64,000 nucleotides of DNA from Hyphomicrobiales bacterium (GCA_900466475.1 UBMI01000009.1:364480-428479), one strand, 5' to 3'; shown: positions 46,520-56,576, counted from the stretch's first letter. The notes: generated by a model not told the origin, from the sequence alone. Translations and numbers: made by a program.

Positions 46520-46832
46520 TGAACGGCACGTTCAAGGTCCGCTCAGATGGGATCTGCTTTATTCGCATCATCAACCCAGACGCTTCCGGTCCCGGTAGCG
46601 TCACTCCCCGGAAAGACCCCGATCATGCTGATCATCCTCATCGCAGTAGCCGTTATTTCCTCGCTGTTTGCCGAGTTTTTCTACGGTTACGTCGCCGACA
46701 GGCATCAGATCGGCTGGGTACGCCCGGAGGTCAGCGAACATGCGGCGATCATGAGACAGCTTGGCCGCACGCGTTCTAATCGATTTGATTTCTGAACGGC
46801 AGATGAACGAGACATTCAAGGTGGCTTCAGAT
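46520..46832 (+). repeat. Pair of imperfect 29-bp direct repeats flanking a small gene
   Basis: Copies at 46520-46548 and 46804-46832 match at 22 of 29 positions. Both contain TTCAAGGT followed 11 bases later by a second TCAG half-site. The first lies upstream of the 56-codon membrane-protein gene and the second upstream of the EcfG-controlled pair. An 11-bp TTCA spacing fits OmpR-type response-regulator sites, so these may be operators rather than a mobile repeat. Confidence 0.45.
46625..46795 (+). CDS. Small membrane protein, 56 residues, unknown
   Basis: ATG 46625 follows GGAAAG and opens a 56-residue peptide with one N-terminal membrane helix (MLIILIAVAVISSLFAEFFY) and a basic cytoplasmic tail rich in Arg and His. 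The frame is open further upstream but without membrane or family features. No homologue is recognised. It belongs to a cluster of three small membrane-protein genes. Confidence 0.55.
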   Translation: MLIILIAVAVISSLFAEFFYGYVADRHQIGWVRPEVSEHAAIMRQLGRTRSNRFDF

Positions 46833-46864
46833 CACGATTGGTAAACACCCCGCCAACATCCGGC

Positions 46865-46889
46865 GGAACCTTTTAAAGACGGATGCGTT
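46865..46889 (+). promoter_or_regulatory. EcfG promoter for a small-protein operon
   Basis: GGAAC (46865-46869) and CGTT (46886-46889) are separated by 16 bases, a canonical EcfG/RpoE2 promoter. The implied transcription start is near 46896, which makes the ATG at 46893 untranslatable and supports the start at 46941. Confidence 0.78.
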
Positions 46890-46940
46890 CAAATGATCGA
46901 CACATATGAGATGCGTAAGCGCGGCAGGAAGGGAACAAAG

Positions 46941-47102
46941 ATGCCTGGCAAGATCACGATGATTAACATGCTCTGGATGGTAATGGTCACGGGCATGCTG
47001 ACTGCCACAATCGCTCTCTATGACAATCAGAAGGTCGATGCTTCCAAGGTATATGGTCCGTTCGCTTCGGCTCGCTCCGTAAGCGTTCTCGGTCAGTACT
47101 GA
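46941..47102 (+). CDS. Small stress-induced membrane protein, 53 residues
   Basis: ATG 46941 has GGAAGGGA upstream and encodes 53 residues with one membrane helix (MINMLWMVMVTGMLTATIAL), then a soluble tail (KVDASKVYGPFASARSVSVL). It lies about 45 bases downstream of the start implied by an EcfG promoter, so it should be expressed under general stress. No family is recognised. Confidence 0.65.
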   Translation: MPGKITMINMLWMVMVTGMLTATIALYDNQKVDASKVYGPFASARSVSVLGQY

Positions 47103-47141
47103 GGAGCTTGAACGCAACTCCCTAAAGAAAGGAACGCCACC

Positions 47142-47276
47142 ATGTTCACGATCCTGACAGTTTTCACAGCACTCATCAGCATCATGTTCATTGTGTCCGT
47201 GACCTCCACGATTTCCGCTCTGCGCCGTGAAAGCGAGGAAGTGAAATCGCTCCAAGAAAAGCATAAGGCTTTCTGA
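47142..47276 (+). CDS. Small membrane protein, 44 residues
   Basis: ATG 47142, preceded by AAAGGAA, opens a 44-residue peptide: one membrane helix (FTILTVFTALISIMFIVSVT) followed by a short charged helix (RRESEEVKSLQEKHKAF). It is 39 bases after the 53-residue gene and ahead of a terminator, so both are read as one EcfG-driven operon. No family is recognised. Confidence 0.65.
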   Translation: MFTILTVFTALISIMFIVSVTSTISALRRESEEVKSLQEKHKAF

Positions 47277-47307
47277 AGCCGCTCCCGCAGCGCAAAAGCA
47301 TGAATGC

Positions 47308-47335
47308 AAGCCGGATGTTTTGCATCCGGCTTTTC
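47308..47335 (+). terminator. Rho-independent terminator after the small-protein operon
   Basis: The stem GCCGGATG (47310-47317) pairs with CATCCGGC (47323-47330) and is followed by TTTTC, 33 bases past the stop codon. Confidence 0.85.
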
Positions 47336-47742
47336 TCATGTCGAGAATGGCGGCCGAACGCCAGACAGCCGCTCTTTCGCAACGGCAGAACCAACAGAGC
47401 CCGTTGCCATAGAGCGCACGCAGATAGTCGCTGCGTTGGCTTGTAACGACGGCAAAGCCCTGCCCCATCGCAAGGATCGAGACACCCTCGGGTAAAGCGC
47501 CGGGCTGGATATTGCCGGCCGGAAAGACCACGGCAGCCGGGACCTCACCTGTTGCCGCAAATACGGCAGCGCCATCTTTCAATGGGAAGTTCCGCTGGAA
47601 AGGCTGGTCCGGGATCACTTTGCGGCAGAAGCAGGAAGCTCCGCGCCGCCGCGCCGGTTGCAGCCGAAATACCGGCCAACACACCTCGCCTTGTCCAGCA
47701 GCCCACAACATTCCCCTCAGGATGAATCGGCAAGTTCTTCAT
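47336..47742 (-). pseudogene. Probable frameshifted Tat-exported protein downstream of gyrA
   Basis: On the minus strand one frame encodes a twin-arginine leader (WTRRGVLAGISAATGAA) with AGGGG before a GTG start near 47705. A different frame, from about 47620 on, encodes natural-looking sequence (FPLKDGAAVFAATGEVPAAV and PEGVSILAMGQGFAVVTS). A single shift near 47605-47625 would join them into one exported protein of about 110 residues. Neither frame alone looks complete, and the distal end has no clear stop before the terminator at 47335. The family is unknown. It could also be two chance frames. The rest of the 47277-47801 gap holds only terminators. Confidence 0.4.
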
Positions 47743-47749
47743 AGCGCAA

Positions 47750-47782
47750 TAAAAAAACCGGGCGGCAGGTGCCGCCCGGTTT
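47750..47782 (-). terminator. Rho-independent terminator after gyrA
   Basis: On the minus strand a long GC stem (CCGGGCGGCA with TGCCGCCCGG) is followed by TTTTTTT, 20 bases past the gyrA stop codon. Confidence 0.9.
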
Positions 47783-47801
47783 GCTATGTGAATGTCGTGA
47801 A

Positions 47802-50603
47802 TTACTCAGCCGATGGGGTTTCGTCGGCTTCGCCCGCTGCGGGAGCTTCACCTTCGGAAACCACGGCTTCGTCACCATTCTCGGGCGTCTCTTCTTCTTC
47901 CGGCTCGCTGATACGCTCGACCGAGACGACCTTCTCATCCTTGGCCGTGGAGAAGATTGTCACGCCCTTGGTAGCGCGGCTGGCGATACGGATGCCGCCG
48001 ACCGGGACGCGGATCAGCTGACCGCCATCCGAGACGAGCATGATCTGATCGCCATCATCGATCGGGAAGGCGGCGACCAGTTCGCCGATTTCGCCTGTCT
48101 TCGATGTATCGGTGGCACGGATACCCTTGCCGCCGCGGCCGGAGATGCGGAAATCGTAAGAGGACGAGCGCTTGCCGAAACCCTTTTCAGAGACCGTCAG
48201 CACGAATTGTTCGCGTGCCCTCAGCTCTTCGTAGCGTTCGTCGGAGAGCTGTCCCTCTTCGGTGACTTCTTCGCCGACCAGAGCGATATCCTCCTCGTCC
48301 ACGCCCGTCGCACGACGTTCGGCGGCGGAGCGCTTGAGGTAGGCAGCGCGCTCCCAGGGCTCGGCATCGACATGGCCGACAATCGTCATCGAGATGATCC
48401 GGTCGCCATCGCCGAGGTTGATGCCGCGCACGCCGATCGAGTTGCGGCCGGCAAAGACGCGGACGTCATCGACCGAGAAGCGGATGCACTGGCCGAGCGC
48501 CGTCGTCAGCAACACGTCGTCCTGATCGGTGCAGGTCTCGACGGAGAGGATTTCGTCACCCTCGTCTTCCAGCTTCATGGCGATCTTGCCGTTGCGATTC
48601 ACCTGGACGAAGTCGCTGAGCTTGTTACGGCGGACCGTACCACGCGTCGTCGAGAACATGACGTCGAGGTTATCCCAGCTGTCCTCATCCTCGGGCAGCG
48701 GCAGGATCGTGGTGATGCGCTCGCCGGGTTCGAGCGGTAGCATGTTGATCAGCGCCTTGCCGCGCGAGGTCGGCGTGCCGATCGGCAGGCGCCAGACCTT
48801 CTCCTTGTAGACGATACCGCGCGAGGAGAAGAACAGGACCGGCGTGTGGGTATTGACCACGAATAGCCGGCTAACGAAATCTTCGTCGCGGGTGGTCATG
48901 CCGGAACGGCCCTTGCCGCCGCGGCGCTGCGCACGGTAGGTCGTTAGCGGCACACGCTTGATATAGCCGAGATGCGAAACGGTAACGACCATGTCTTCAC
49001 GGGCGATGAGATCTTCATCGTCCATTTCGAGACCGCCGTCGATGATCTCTGTGCGGCGCGGCGTGCCGAACTCGTCGCGGACGGCGGTGAGCTCGTCCTT
49101 GACGATCGTCTGGATGCGGATACGCGATGACAGGATATCGAGGTAATCCTTGATCTCCTCGCCTATCTTATTGAGTTCATCGCCAATTTCGTCCCGGCCG
49201 AGAGCCGTCAAACGGGCAAGGCGCAGTTCGAGGATGGCGCGGGCCTGCTCTTCCGAGAGGTTATAGGTCAGGTCATCATTGATGCGATGCCGCGGATCGT
49301 CGATCAGGCGGATCAGGCTTTCGACATCTTCTGCCGGCCAACGGCGGGTCATCAGTTCTTCGCGGGCCGACTGCGGGTCCGGCGCCTGACGGATAACGCG
49401 GATGACTTCGTCGATATTGGCAACAGCAATCGCGAGACCGACCAAGACGTGCGCACGTTCGCGCGCCTTGCGAAGCAGGAATTTTGTTCTCCGGCTAACG
49501 ACTTCTTCGCGGAAGGCGACAAATGCGCGGAGCATGTCGAGGAGCGTCAGCTGTTCCGGCTTGCCGCCGTTCAGCGCCACCATGTTGCAGCCGAAGGAGG
49601 TCTGCAGCGGCGTGTAGCGATAAAGCTGGTTCAGGATGACGTCGGCATTGGCGTCGCGCTTCAATTCGACGACGACGCGATAGCCTTGGCGGTCGGATTC
49701 ATCGCGCAGGTCGGAGATGCCTTCGATGCGCTTCTCGCGCACCAGTTCGGCCATCTTCTCGATCATCGTCGCCTTGTTCACCTGATAGGGGATCTCGGTG
49801 ATGATGATCTGCTCGCGGTCGCCGCGCATCGGCTCGATGGTGGCAACGCCACGCATGACGACGGAACCGCGACCGGTTTCGTAGGCCGAACGGATGCCGG
49901 AGCGGCCGAGAATCTTGGCTCCGGTCGGGAAGTCGGGACCCGGAATGATCTGCATCAGTTCCGGCAGTTCGATCGCCGGATCATTGATCAGCGCAATGCA
50001 GCCATCGATGACTTCAGAGAGGTTATGCGGCGGAATGTTGGTCGCCATACCGACGGCGATGCCGCCAGCACCGTTGACCAGAAGGTTCGGGAATTTTGCG
50101 GGAACGACGACAGGCTCGGAGAGCGTGCCGTCATAGTTGTCGCGGAAATCGACCGTTTCCTTGTCGAGGTCGTCGAGCAGCGAATGCGCGGCCTTCTGCA
50201 GCCGGCATTCGGTGTAACGTTCGGCCGCCGGCGGGTCACCGTCGACAGAGCCGAAATTGCCCTGGCCGTCGATCAGCGGCAGCCGAAGCGACCAGTCCTG
50301 CGCCATACGGGCGAGCGCATCGTAGATCGCGGCATTGCCGTGCGGATGGTATTTACCCATCACGTCCCCGGTGACGCGGGCGCATTTGACGTATTTCTTG
50401 TTCCAGTCGATGCCGAGCTCGGACATGCCGTAGAGGATGCGCCGGTGCACGGGCTTCAGGCCGTCGCGCACGTCGGGAAGTGCGCGGGACACGATAACGC
50501 TCATCGCGTAATCGAGATATGACCGCTGCATTTCCTCCATAATGGAGATCGGCTCGATGCCTGGCGGGAGCTTCCCGCCGCCGGGGGGTGTTTGCTCAGT
50601 CAA
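47802..50603 (-). CDS. gyrA: DNA gyrase subunit A
   Basis: A 933-residue GyrA, the DNA-breaking subunit of gyrase. The active-site Tyr is Y130 in [13 protein letters not shown]. The C-terminal DNA-wrapping domain carries the GyrA-box-like segment [11 protein letters not shown] (about residues 555-565) and RGGKGIRA near the end, followed by an acidic Glu-rich tail. In the quinolone-determining region the sequence is [12 protein letters not shown], so the positions of E. coli Asp82 and Ser83 are Asn90 and Ala91. It is divergent from marC. Confidence 0.97.
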   Translation of the reverse strand: MTEQTPPGGGKLPPGIEPISIMEEMQRSYLDYAMSVIVSRALPDVRDGLKPVHRRILYGMSELGIDWNKKYVKCARVTGDVMGKYHPHGNAAIYDALARMAQDWSLRLPLIDGQGNFGSVDGDPPAAERYTECRLQKAAHSLLDDLDKETVDFRDNYDGTLSEPVVVPAKFPNLLVNGAGGIAVGMATNIPPHNLSEVIDGCIALINDPAIELPELMQIIPGPDFPTGAKILGRSGIRSAYETGRGSVVMRGVATIEPMRGDREQIIITEIPYQVNKATMIEKMAELVREKRIEGISDLRDESDRQGYRVVVELKRDANADVILNQLYRYTPLQTSFGCNMVALNGGKPEQLTLLDMLRAFVAFREEVVSRRTKFLLRKARERAHVLVGLAIAVANIDEVIRVIRQAPDPQSAREELMTRRWPAEDVESLIRLIDDPRHRINDDLTYNLSEEQARAILELRLARLTALGRDEIGDELNKIGEEIKDYLDILSSRIRIQTIVKDELTAVRDEFGTPRRTEIIDGGLEMDDEDLIAREDMVVTVSHLGYIKRVPLTTYRAQRRGGKGRSGMTTRDEDFVSRLFVVNTHTPVLFFSSRGIVYKEKVWRLPIGTPTSRGKALINMLPLEPGERITTILPLPEDEDSWDNLDVMFSTTRGTVRRNKLSDFVQVNRNGKIAMKLEDEGDEILSVETCTDQDDVLLTTALGQCIRFSVDDVRVFAGRNSIGVRGINLGDGDRIISMTIVGHVDAEPWERAAYLKRSAAERRATGVDEEDIALVGEEVTEEGQLSDERYEELRAREQFVLTVSEKGFGKRSSSYDFRISGRGGKGIRATDTSKTGEIGELVAAFPIDDGDQIMLVSDGGQLIRVPVGGIRIASRATKGVTIFSTAKDEKVVSVERISEPEEEETPENGDEAVVSEGEAPAAGEADETPSAE

Positions 50604-50648
50604 AACGGTTCACGTTCTCTTCTAGAATCACTCGAAGATTTATAGCGG

Positions 50649-50695
50649 AAAGCCTGTTCCCGCGCCAATTTGGCCAGGGGTTTTGAACAGGCTTT
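50649..50695. promoter_or_regulatory. Nested inverted repeat upstream of gyrA
   Basis: A perfect 11-bp inverted repeat, AAAGCCTGTTC (50649-50659) and GAACAGGCTTT (50685-50695), encloses a smaller GCCAATTTGGC palindrome. A second one, GGGCAAATA/TATTTGCCC (50709-50730), lies next to it. They sit 46-127 bases from the gyrA start and in the marC upstream region. They may be operators or a structured leader; no terminator T run is evident. Confidence 0.4.
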
Positions 50696-50828
50696 TACGG
50701 TCGAAAGAGGGCAAATAATGGTATTTGCCCGCGATAGATAGACAATCAGCGATCACGCATTTGCCAAATCGGAATCGGCACAGCACAATCATGAAAAACA
50801 AGCATCTATATGGGGTTTTGAAGAAGCG

Positions 50829-51476
50829 ATGGCAAGCGCCGACCAATTGATCAACGCGTTCACGACGCTGCTCGTCACCATCGATCCGCCGGGGCTTGCG
50901 CCCCTCTTTCTCGGCCTCACTGTCGGCATGAGCCGGCCGGAGCGAAAGCAGGTGGCGCTGCGCGGCACCACCATCGCCTTCATCATCCTTGCGGTCTTTG
51001 CGCTATTCGGCTCCAGCGTGCTCGGCGTGCTCGGTATTTCCATCGGCGCTTTCCGGCTGGCGGGCGGCCTGCTGCTTTTCTGGATCGCCTTCGAAATGGT
51101 TTTCGAGAAGCGCCAGGATCGCAAGGAAAAGACGACGGAAGTGGCAATTACCAAGGATCATATCGAGAATATCGCTGTCTTCCCGCTTGCCCTGCCCCTG
51201 ATTGCCGGACCGGGCGCCATTTCGGCGACGATCCTGCTCGGAGGAACCCTGCCCTCCACGGTCGAACGTGCGCAGCTGATCGGCGTCATCGCTGCATGTC
51301 TGCTGATCACCCTAATGGTGCTGTTCCTCGCCGACCGGCTCGACCGTTTCCTCGGGGTGACCGGCCGCGCGATCCTGACCCGCCTCCTCGGTGTAATCCT
51401 CGCAGCACTTGCCGCGCAGTTCGTCGTGGACGGTGCAAAATCCGCTCTTAATCTGATCAGCGCCACGCCGACATGA
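50829..51476 (+). CDS. MarC family integral membrane protein
   Basis: A 215-residue protein with six predicted membrane helices. The MarC family pattern is clear in TLLVTIDPPGLAPLFLGL, FRLAGGLLLFWIAFEMVF and FPLALPLIAGPGAISATILL. Despite the name, the family has no established role in antibiotic resistance. It lies between the divergent gyrA and convergent ssb genes, a conserved rhizobial position. Confidence 0.9.
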   Translation: MASADQLINAFTTLLVTIDPPGLAPLFLGLTVGMSRPERKQVALRGTTIAFIILAVFALFGSSVLGVLGISIGAFRLAGGLLLFWIAFEMVFEKRQDRKEKTTEVAITKDHIENIAVFPLALPLIAGPGAISATILLGGTLPSTVERAQLIGVIAACLLITLMVLFLADRLDRFLGVTGRAILTRLLGVILAALAAQFVVDGAKSALNLISATPT

Positions 51477-51478
51477 AA

Positions 51479-51497
51479 ACGGCGCCCTCGGGCGCCG
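51479..51497 (-). terminator. Hairpin terminator between marC and ssb
   Basis: The stem ACGGCGCC/GGGCGCCGT has a very short loop. On the minus strand it is followed by TTTTC, so it terminates ssb; it may also serve marC. Confidence 0.6.
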
Positions 51498-51523
51498 TCG
51501 TCAAAGCTCGGGAATAGCGTCGC

Positions 51524-52090
51524 TCAAAACGGGATATCGTCGTCGAGATCGCGCGAGAAGTTGCCGCCGCTGCTGCTGCCACCGCCACTGCTGCCACCGC
51601 CACGATTACCGCCGCCGCTGCTTCGGCCACCACCGCCGGAAGACGGGCTGGAACCATAATCGTCGCCGTAACCGCCGCCACCGAAGTCGTCACCACCGCG
51701 ACCGCCGCCGAAGCCGGAACCTGCGCCACCGCCTTCACCACGACCGTCGAGCATCGTCAGGGTCGAGTTGAAGCCCTGCAGCACGATTTCCGTCGAGTAG
51801 CGGTCGTTGCCGGTCTGGTCCTGCCACTTACGGGTCTGCAGCGCGCCTTCGATATAGAGCTTGGCGCCCTTCTTCACATATTGCTCGACAACCTTGCAGA
51901 GGCCCTCGTTGAAGACAACGACCGTGTGCCATTCGGTCTTCTCGCGGCGCTCGCCGGAATTGCGGTCGCGCCAGGTTTCCGAGGTCGCGATACGAAGGTT
52001 GGCGATCGGCCGGCCATCCTGCGTACGGCGGATTTCGGGGTCGGCGCCCACGTTTCCGATCAGAATTACCTTGTTCACACTGCCAGCCAT
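51524..52090 (-). CDS. ssb: Single-stranded DNA-binding protein
   Basis: A 188-residue SSB. The N-terminal OB fold ([20 protein letters not shown], then [17 protein letters not shown]) covers about 110 residues. A long Gly/Ser-rich linker follows, and the acidic tip DLDDDIPF recruits partner repair and replication proteins. The ATG at 52090 is the conserved start, with AAGGTGA upstream; one three codons earlier is less likely. It is divergent from uvrA across a region with a LexA box. Confidence 0.96.
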   Translation of the reverse strand: MAGSVNKVILIGNVGADPEIRRTQDGRPIANLRIATSETWRDRNSGERREKTEWHTVVVFNEGLCKVVEQYVKKGAKLYIEGALQTRKWQDQTGNDRYSTEIVLQGFNSTLTMLDGRGEGGGAGSGFGGGRGGDDFGGGGYGDDYGSSPSSGGGGRSSGGGNRGGGSSGGGSSSGGNFSRDLDDDIPF

Positions 52091-52202
52091 ATCATTCACC
52101 TTACTGCCGCCCTGCCCGGCGGCGTTTAAAAATCATCGGCGCACCTTAAACCATAGAGGACAGGCGGTGCGTATCCAGTTCCTGTCATCCACAAGGAATT
52201 TT

Positions 52203-52217
52203 GTTCTTTATTTGTTC
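52203..52217. promoter_or_regulatory. LexA (SOS) box between ssb and uvrA
   Basis: GTTC (52203-52206), seven bases, then GTTC (52214-52217) exactly matches the alphaproteobacterial LexA site GTTC-N7-GTTC, in an AT-rich divergent promoter region. It is expected to make uvrA, and possibly ssb, DNA-damage inducible. Confidence 0.85.
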
Positions 52218-52344
52218 TTATTATTCGCTATGATCCTGTCAACAGAATCGAAAACCTTTGTTGTTCCGGACATTCAGCCTCGACTCGCCCGCCGGCATCA
52301 CTAAATAAGGGCTGTTATTCCCCAAACGACTTGAAGCAGAGACG

Positions 52345-55269
52345 ATGAGCGAACTGAAGACGATCTCCATCCGTGGCGCGCGCGAGCATAATTTGAAGGG
52401 CATCGACCTCGATCTGCCGCGCAACAAGCTCATCGTTATGACCGGCCTTTCCGGCTCCGGCAAATCCTCGCTCGCCTTCGACACGATCTATGCCGAGGGA
52501 CAGCGCCGCTATGTCGAAAGCCTTTCGGCCTATGCCCGCCAATTCCTGGAAATGATGCAGAAGCCTGACGTCGACCAGATCGACGGGCTTTCGCCGGCAA
52601 TCTCGATCGAACAGAAGACGACATCGCGTAACCCGCGCTCGACGGTCGGTACGGTCACCGAAATCTACGACTACATGCGCCTGCTTTTCGCACGCGTCGG
52701 CGTTCCCTATTCGCCGGCCACCGGCCTGCCGATCGAAAGCCAGACGGTGAGCCAGATGGTCGACCGTGTACTGGCCTTCGAGGAAGGCACGCGCCTCTAC
52801 ATCCTGGCGCCGATGATCCGCGGCCGCAAGGGTGAGTATAAGAAGGAACTGGCGGATCTCATGAAAAAGGGCTTCCAGCGCGTCAAGATCGACGGACAGT
52901 TCTATGAGATCGCCGATGCGCCTGCTCTCGACAAGAAATACAAGCACGATATCGATATCGTCATCGACCGTATCGTCGTGCGCCCCGACATGGCCTCGCG
53001 TCTGGCCGACAGTTTCGAAACCGCGCTGAAGCTCGCTGACGGCCTCGCCGTTGCCGAATTTGCCGACAAGCCGCTGCCGCCGGAGGAAACCTCGGCTGGT
53101 GGCTCTGCCAACAAGTCGCTCAACGAGACGCATGAGCGTGTGCTGTTTTCGGAAAAATTCGCCTGCCCGGTCTCCGGCTTCACCATTCCGGAAATCGAGC
53201 CGCGGCTCTTCTCGTTCAACAATCCCTTCGGTGCTTGCCCGACCTGCGACGGTCTCGGCTCGCAGCAGAAGATCGATACCGACCTGATCGTGCCTGAGCC
53301 GGAGCGCACGTTGCGGGATGGCGCGATTGCGCCGTGGGCCAAGTCCACCTCGCCCTATTACAACCAGACGCTTGAGGCGCTCGGCAAGCATTTCGGCTTC
53401 AAGCTCGGCAGCCGCTGGAACGATCTCTCTGAGAAAGCCAAGGATGTCATTCTCAATGGCACCGAGGAGAAGATCGAATTCCACTATGCCGATGGCGCGC
53501 GCTCCTACACGACCTCGAAGAATTTCGAGGGCATCGTGCCCAATCTTGAGCGGCGCTGGAAGGAAACGGATTCGGCCTGGGCGCGCGAGGATATCGAGCG
53601 CTTCATGTCGGCCGCCCCCTGCCCGGCCTGTAATGGTTTTCGCCTGAAGCCGGAAGCGCTCGCGGTCAAGATCAACAAGCTGCATATCGGCGAAGTGACG
53701 CAAATGTCGATCCGCATCGCGCGCGACTGGTTCGAGACGCTACCGGCGACCTTCAATTCCAAGCAGAACGAGATTGCCGTGCGCATTCTCAAGGAAATCC
53801 GCGACCGCCTGCGCTTCCTCAACGATGTCGGTCTCGAATATCTCAGCCTGTCGCGCAATTCCGGCACGCTGTCGGGCGGGGAGAGCCAGCGTATCCGCCT
53901 TGCCTCGCAGATCGGCTCGGGCCTGACGGGTGTTCTCTACGTGCTCGACGAGCCGTCGATCGGCCTGCACCAGCGCGACAATGCCCGGCTTCTCGAAACG
54001 CTGAAGCACCTGCGCGATATCGGCAATACGGTTATCGTCGTCGAGCATGACGAAGATGCGATCCTGACGGCTGATGACGTGGTCGATATCGGCCCTGCTG
54101 CCGGCGTCCATGGCGGACAGGTGGTGGCACATGGCACGCCGCAGGAGATCATGGCCAATCCGAAGTCGCTCACCGGCAAATATCTGTCCGGCGAACTCGG
54201 GGTGGCACTGCCCGACGAGCGACGCAAGCCGAAGAAAGGCAAGGAGATCAAGGTCGTTGGCGCGCGCGGCAACAATCTGAAGAATGTCACCGCAGCGATC
54301 CCGCTCGGCGTCTTCACGGCTGTTACGGGTGTTTCGGGCGGCGGCAAGTCCACCTTCCTGATCGAAACGCTCTACAAGTCTGCAGCGCGTCGTGTCATGG
54401 GCGCGCGTGAAATCCCTGCCGATCATGACCGCATCGACGGTTTCGAACATATCGACAAGGTGATCGATATCGACCAGTCGCCGATCGGCCGTACGCCGCG
54501 GTCCAATCCGGCGACCTATACCGGCGCCTTCACGCCGATCCGCGACTGGTTCGCCGGCTTGCCGGAGGCCAAGGCGCGCGGATATCAGCCGGGCCGCTTC
54601 TCCTTCAACGTCAAGGGCGGCCGCTGCGAAGCCTGCCAGGGCGATGGCGTCATCAAGATCGAGATGCATTTCCTGCCCGACGTCTATGTCACCTGCGACG
54701 TCTGCCACGGCAAGCGTTACAACCGCGAAACGCTCGACGTGACTTTCAAGGGCAAGTCGATCTCCGACGTGCTGGACATGACGGTGGAAGAAGGTGTCGA
54801 GTTCTTCGCAGCGGTTCCGGGCGTGCGCGACAAGCTGCAGTCACTGTTCGATGTCGGCCTTGGCTATATCAAGGTCGGCCAGCAGGCCAATACGCTCTCG
54901 GGTGGTGAGGCACAGCGCGTCAAGCTCGCCAAGGAACTGTCGAAGCGTTCGACGGGCCGCACGCTCTATATCCTCGACGAGCCGACAACTGGCCTGCATT
55001 TCCATGACGTCTCCAAGCTTCTGGAAATGCTGCACGAGCTGGTCAATCAGGGCAATTCGGTTGTGGTCATCGAGCACAATCTCGAAGTCATCAAGACCGC
55101 CGACTGGATCCTCGATTTCGGGCCCGAAGGCGGAGACGGCGGCGGCGAGATCGTGGCCGTCGGCACGCCGGAGACCATCGTCAAGGAGAAGCGTTCCTAT
55201 ACCGGTCATTTCCTGAAGGAACTGCTGGAGCGGCGACCGGTCAAGAAGACGTTCGCGGCGGCGGAATGA
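52345..55269 (+). CDS. uvrA: Excinuclease ABC subunit A
   Basis: A 974-residue UvrA, the damage-recognition ATPase of nucleotide excision repair. Two ABC ATPase modules are seen: Walker [15 protein letters not shown] and [14 protein letters not shown], with signatures [13 protein letters not shown] and [12 protein letters not shown]. Zinc-finger cysteines are in CPVSGF/CPTCDG and [14 protein letters not shown]. The ABC signature contexts [12 protein letters not shown] and [12 protein letters not shown] are intact. A LexA box lies about 130 bases upstream. The stop overlaps the GNAT gene by 4 bases. Confidence 0.98.
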   Translation: MSELKTISIRGAREHNLKGIDLDLPRNKLIVMTGLSGSGKSSLAFDTIYAEGQRRYVESLSAYARQFLEMMQKPDVDQIDGLSPAISIEQKTTSRNPRSTVGTVTEIYDYMRLLFARVGVPYSPATGLPIESQTVSQMVDRVLAFEEGTRLYILAPMIRGRKGEYKKELADLMKKGFQRVKIDGQFYEIADAPALDKKYKHDIDIVIDRIVVRPDMASRLADSFETALKLADGLAVAEFADKPLPPEETSAGGSANKSLNETHERVLFSEKFACPVSGFTIPEIEPRLFSFNNPFGACPTCDGLGSQQKIDTDLIVPEPERTLRDGAIAPWAKSTSPYYNQTLEALGKHFGFKLGSRWNDLSEKAKDVILNGTEEKIEFHYADGARSYTTSKNFEGIVPNLERRWKETDSAWAREDIERFMSAAPCPACNGFRLKPEALAVKINKLHIGEVTQMSIRIARDWFETLPATFNSKQNEIAVRILKEIRDRLRFLNDVGLEYLSLSRNSGTLSGGESQRIRLASQIGSGLTGVLYVLDEPSIGLHQRDNARLLETLKHLRDIGNTVIVVEHDEDAILTADDVVDIGPAAGVHGGQVVAHGTPQEIMANPKSLTGKYLSGELGVALPDERRKPKKGKEIKVVGARGNNLKNVTAAIPLGVFTAVTGVSGGGKSTFLIETLYKSAARRVMGAREIPADHDRIDGFEHIDKVIDIDQSPIGRTPRSNPATYTGAFTPIRDWFAGLPEAKARGYQPGRFSFNVKGGRCEACQGDGVIKIEMHFLPDVYVTCDVCHGKRYNRETLDVTFKGKSISDVLDMTVEEGVEFFAAVPGVRDKLQSLFDVGLGYIKVGQQANTLSGGEAQRVKLAKELSKRSTGRTLYILDEPTTGLHFHDVSKLLEMLHELVNQGNSVVVIEHNLEVIKTADWILDFGPEGGDGGGEIVAVGTPETIVKEKRSYTGHFLKELLERRPVKKTFAAAE

Positions 55270-55745
55270 TCATGCGACGTGCCACGGGAGCGGATCTACC
55301 GGTTGTCGTGGCGCTGACCGCAGCTGCCTTTGCCCCTTATACACAAAGCTTCGGCGCGCCGCCGGTGCCCGTAACCGAAGATTACGGGCCTCGGCTCGAT
55401 CGCGGAGAGATCTGGTTGCGGGAGGCTGACGACAGGATTGCGGGACTGGTCGTTGTTGAACGCCACCCGGACCATCTTATGCTCTTCAGCATCGCCGTCG
55501 CGCCTGAGTTTCAGGGATCGGGACACGGCGTTGCAATGCTTACCTGGCTGGAGGACAGAGCGCGGGAATGGGCTGTGCCGGAGATCCGACTTTATACCAA
55601 TGCGCTGATGGAGCGGAACATAGCGCTCTATTCCGCCTTCGGTTTTCAGGAAACGGGTCGCCGCCCCCATCCCAATCGGCCAGGGTGGACTATCGTCGAC
55701 ATGTCGAAAACGATCGACAGGACGAAGAAGGTTGGCGCGATCTGA
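55266..55745 (+). CDS. GNAT family N-acetyltransferase
   Basis: A 159-residue GNAT acetyltransferase. The acetyl-CoA-binding motif A is [21 protein letters not shown] (shortened here to its core QGSGHG), followed by motif [21 protein letters not shown]. The start overlaps the uvrA stop (ATGA), so it is translationally coupled to uvrA; whether it takes part in the damage response is unknown. The acceptor substrate cannot be inferred. Confidence 0.85.
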   Translation: MIMRRATGADLPVVVALTAAAFAPYTQSFGAPPVPVTEDYGPRLDRGEIWLREADDRIAGLVVVERHPDHLMLFSIAVAPEFQGSGHGVAMLTWLEDRAREWAVPEIRLYTNALMERNIALYSAFGFQETGRRPHPNRPGWTIVDMSKTIDRTKKVGAI

Positions 55746-55769
55746 GGGATCGCAAGCGAGGAGGAAGAG

Positions 55770-56576
55770 ATGAGCAAATCGGGCACGATCCGCGTGGGCA
55801 TCGGCGGCTGGACATTCGAGCCGTGGCGCGGCCATTTCTTTCCCGACGATCTCAAGCAGAAGGACGAGCTGCACTATGCCAGCCGCCAGTTGAAGGTCAT
55901 CGAGGTCAACGGCACCTATTACAGCACGCAGAAACCGGCAGTCTTCGCCAAATGGGCCGCCGACGTGCCCGATGGCTTCGTTTTTTCGCTGAAGGCGACG
56001 CGCTACACCACGAACAGGCGCGTGCTTGCCGAAGCCTGGGAGTCGATGGAGAGGTTCCTCTCGTCCGGCATCAGCGAGCTTGGCGATCATCTCGGCCCGT
56101 TGCTCTGGCAGTTTGCGCCCACCAAGAAATTCGAGCCCGATGATTTCGAAGCCTTCCTGAAGCTGCTGCCCGAAAAGCAGGACGGGCTGAAGCTGCGCCA
56201 TGTCGTCGAAGTCCGGCACGATTCCTTCAAGGTGCCTGAATTCATTGCGCTCCTCGAAAAATACGGGGTGGCGCCCGTCTGCGCCGAACATTTCGACTAT
56301 CCGATGATTGCCGACGTAACGGCGGATTTCGTCTACACGCGTCTGCAGAAGGGATCGGACGATATTCCGACCTGCTACCCGGAGCCGGAACTGAAGGATT
56401 GGACCAAGCGGCTGCAGGTCTGGGCCGAAGGCAAGGTGCCTGACGACCTGCCGCTGATCGACAAGGACCGCAAGGTCAAAATTGAACCGCGCGATGTCTT
56501 CGCCTTCATGATCCATGAGGGCAAGGTCAACGCGCCGCATGGGGCAATGGCCCTGCAGAAGCGGGTAAACGGTTAA
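55770..56576 (+). CDS. DUF72 family protein (YecE-like)
   Basis: A 268-residue TIM-barrel-like DUF72 protein. Family features are IGGWTFEPWRGHFFP at the N terminus, VIEVNGTYYSTQKPAVFAKW, the FVFSLKATRYTTNRR strand, and GPLLWQFAPTKKF. The function is unknown. GAGGAGGAAG lies just upstream of the ATG. It follows the GNAT gene by 24 bases and probably shares the uvrA transcript. Confidence 0.88.
   Translation: MSKSGTIRVGIGGWTFEPWRGHFFPDDLKQKDELHYASRQLKVIEVNGTYYSTQKPAVFAKWAADVPDGFVFSLKATRYTTNRRVLAEAWESMERFLSSGISELGDHLGPLLWQFAPTKKFEPDDFEAFLKLLPEKQDGLKLRHVVEVRHDSFKVPEFIALLEKYGVAPVCAEHFDYPMIADVTADFVYTRLQKGSDDIPTCYPEPELKDWTKRLQVWAEGKVPDDLPLIDKDRKVKIEPRDVFAFMIHEGKVNAPHGAMALQKRVNG

Noticed and set aside
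46827..47711. A single 294-codon minus-strand gene across the small-protein cluster
   Set aside because: Its distal two thirds run antisense through the EcfG operon and its terminator; only the first third looks coding and is treated as part of a possible pseudogene.
51524..51750. Simple-sequence repeats in the ssb 3' half
   Set aside because: They encode the normal Gly/Ser-rich linker of SSB and are not an independent repeat array.
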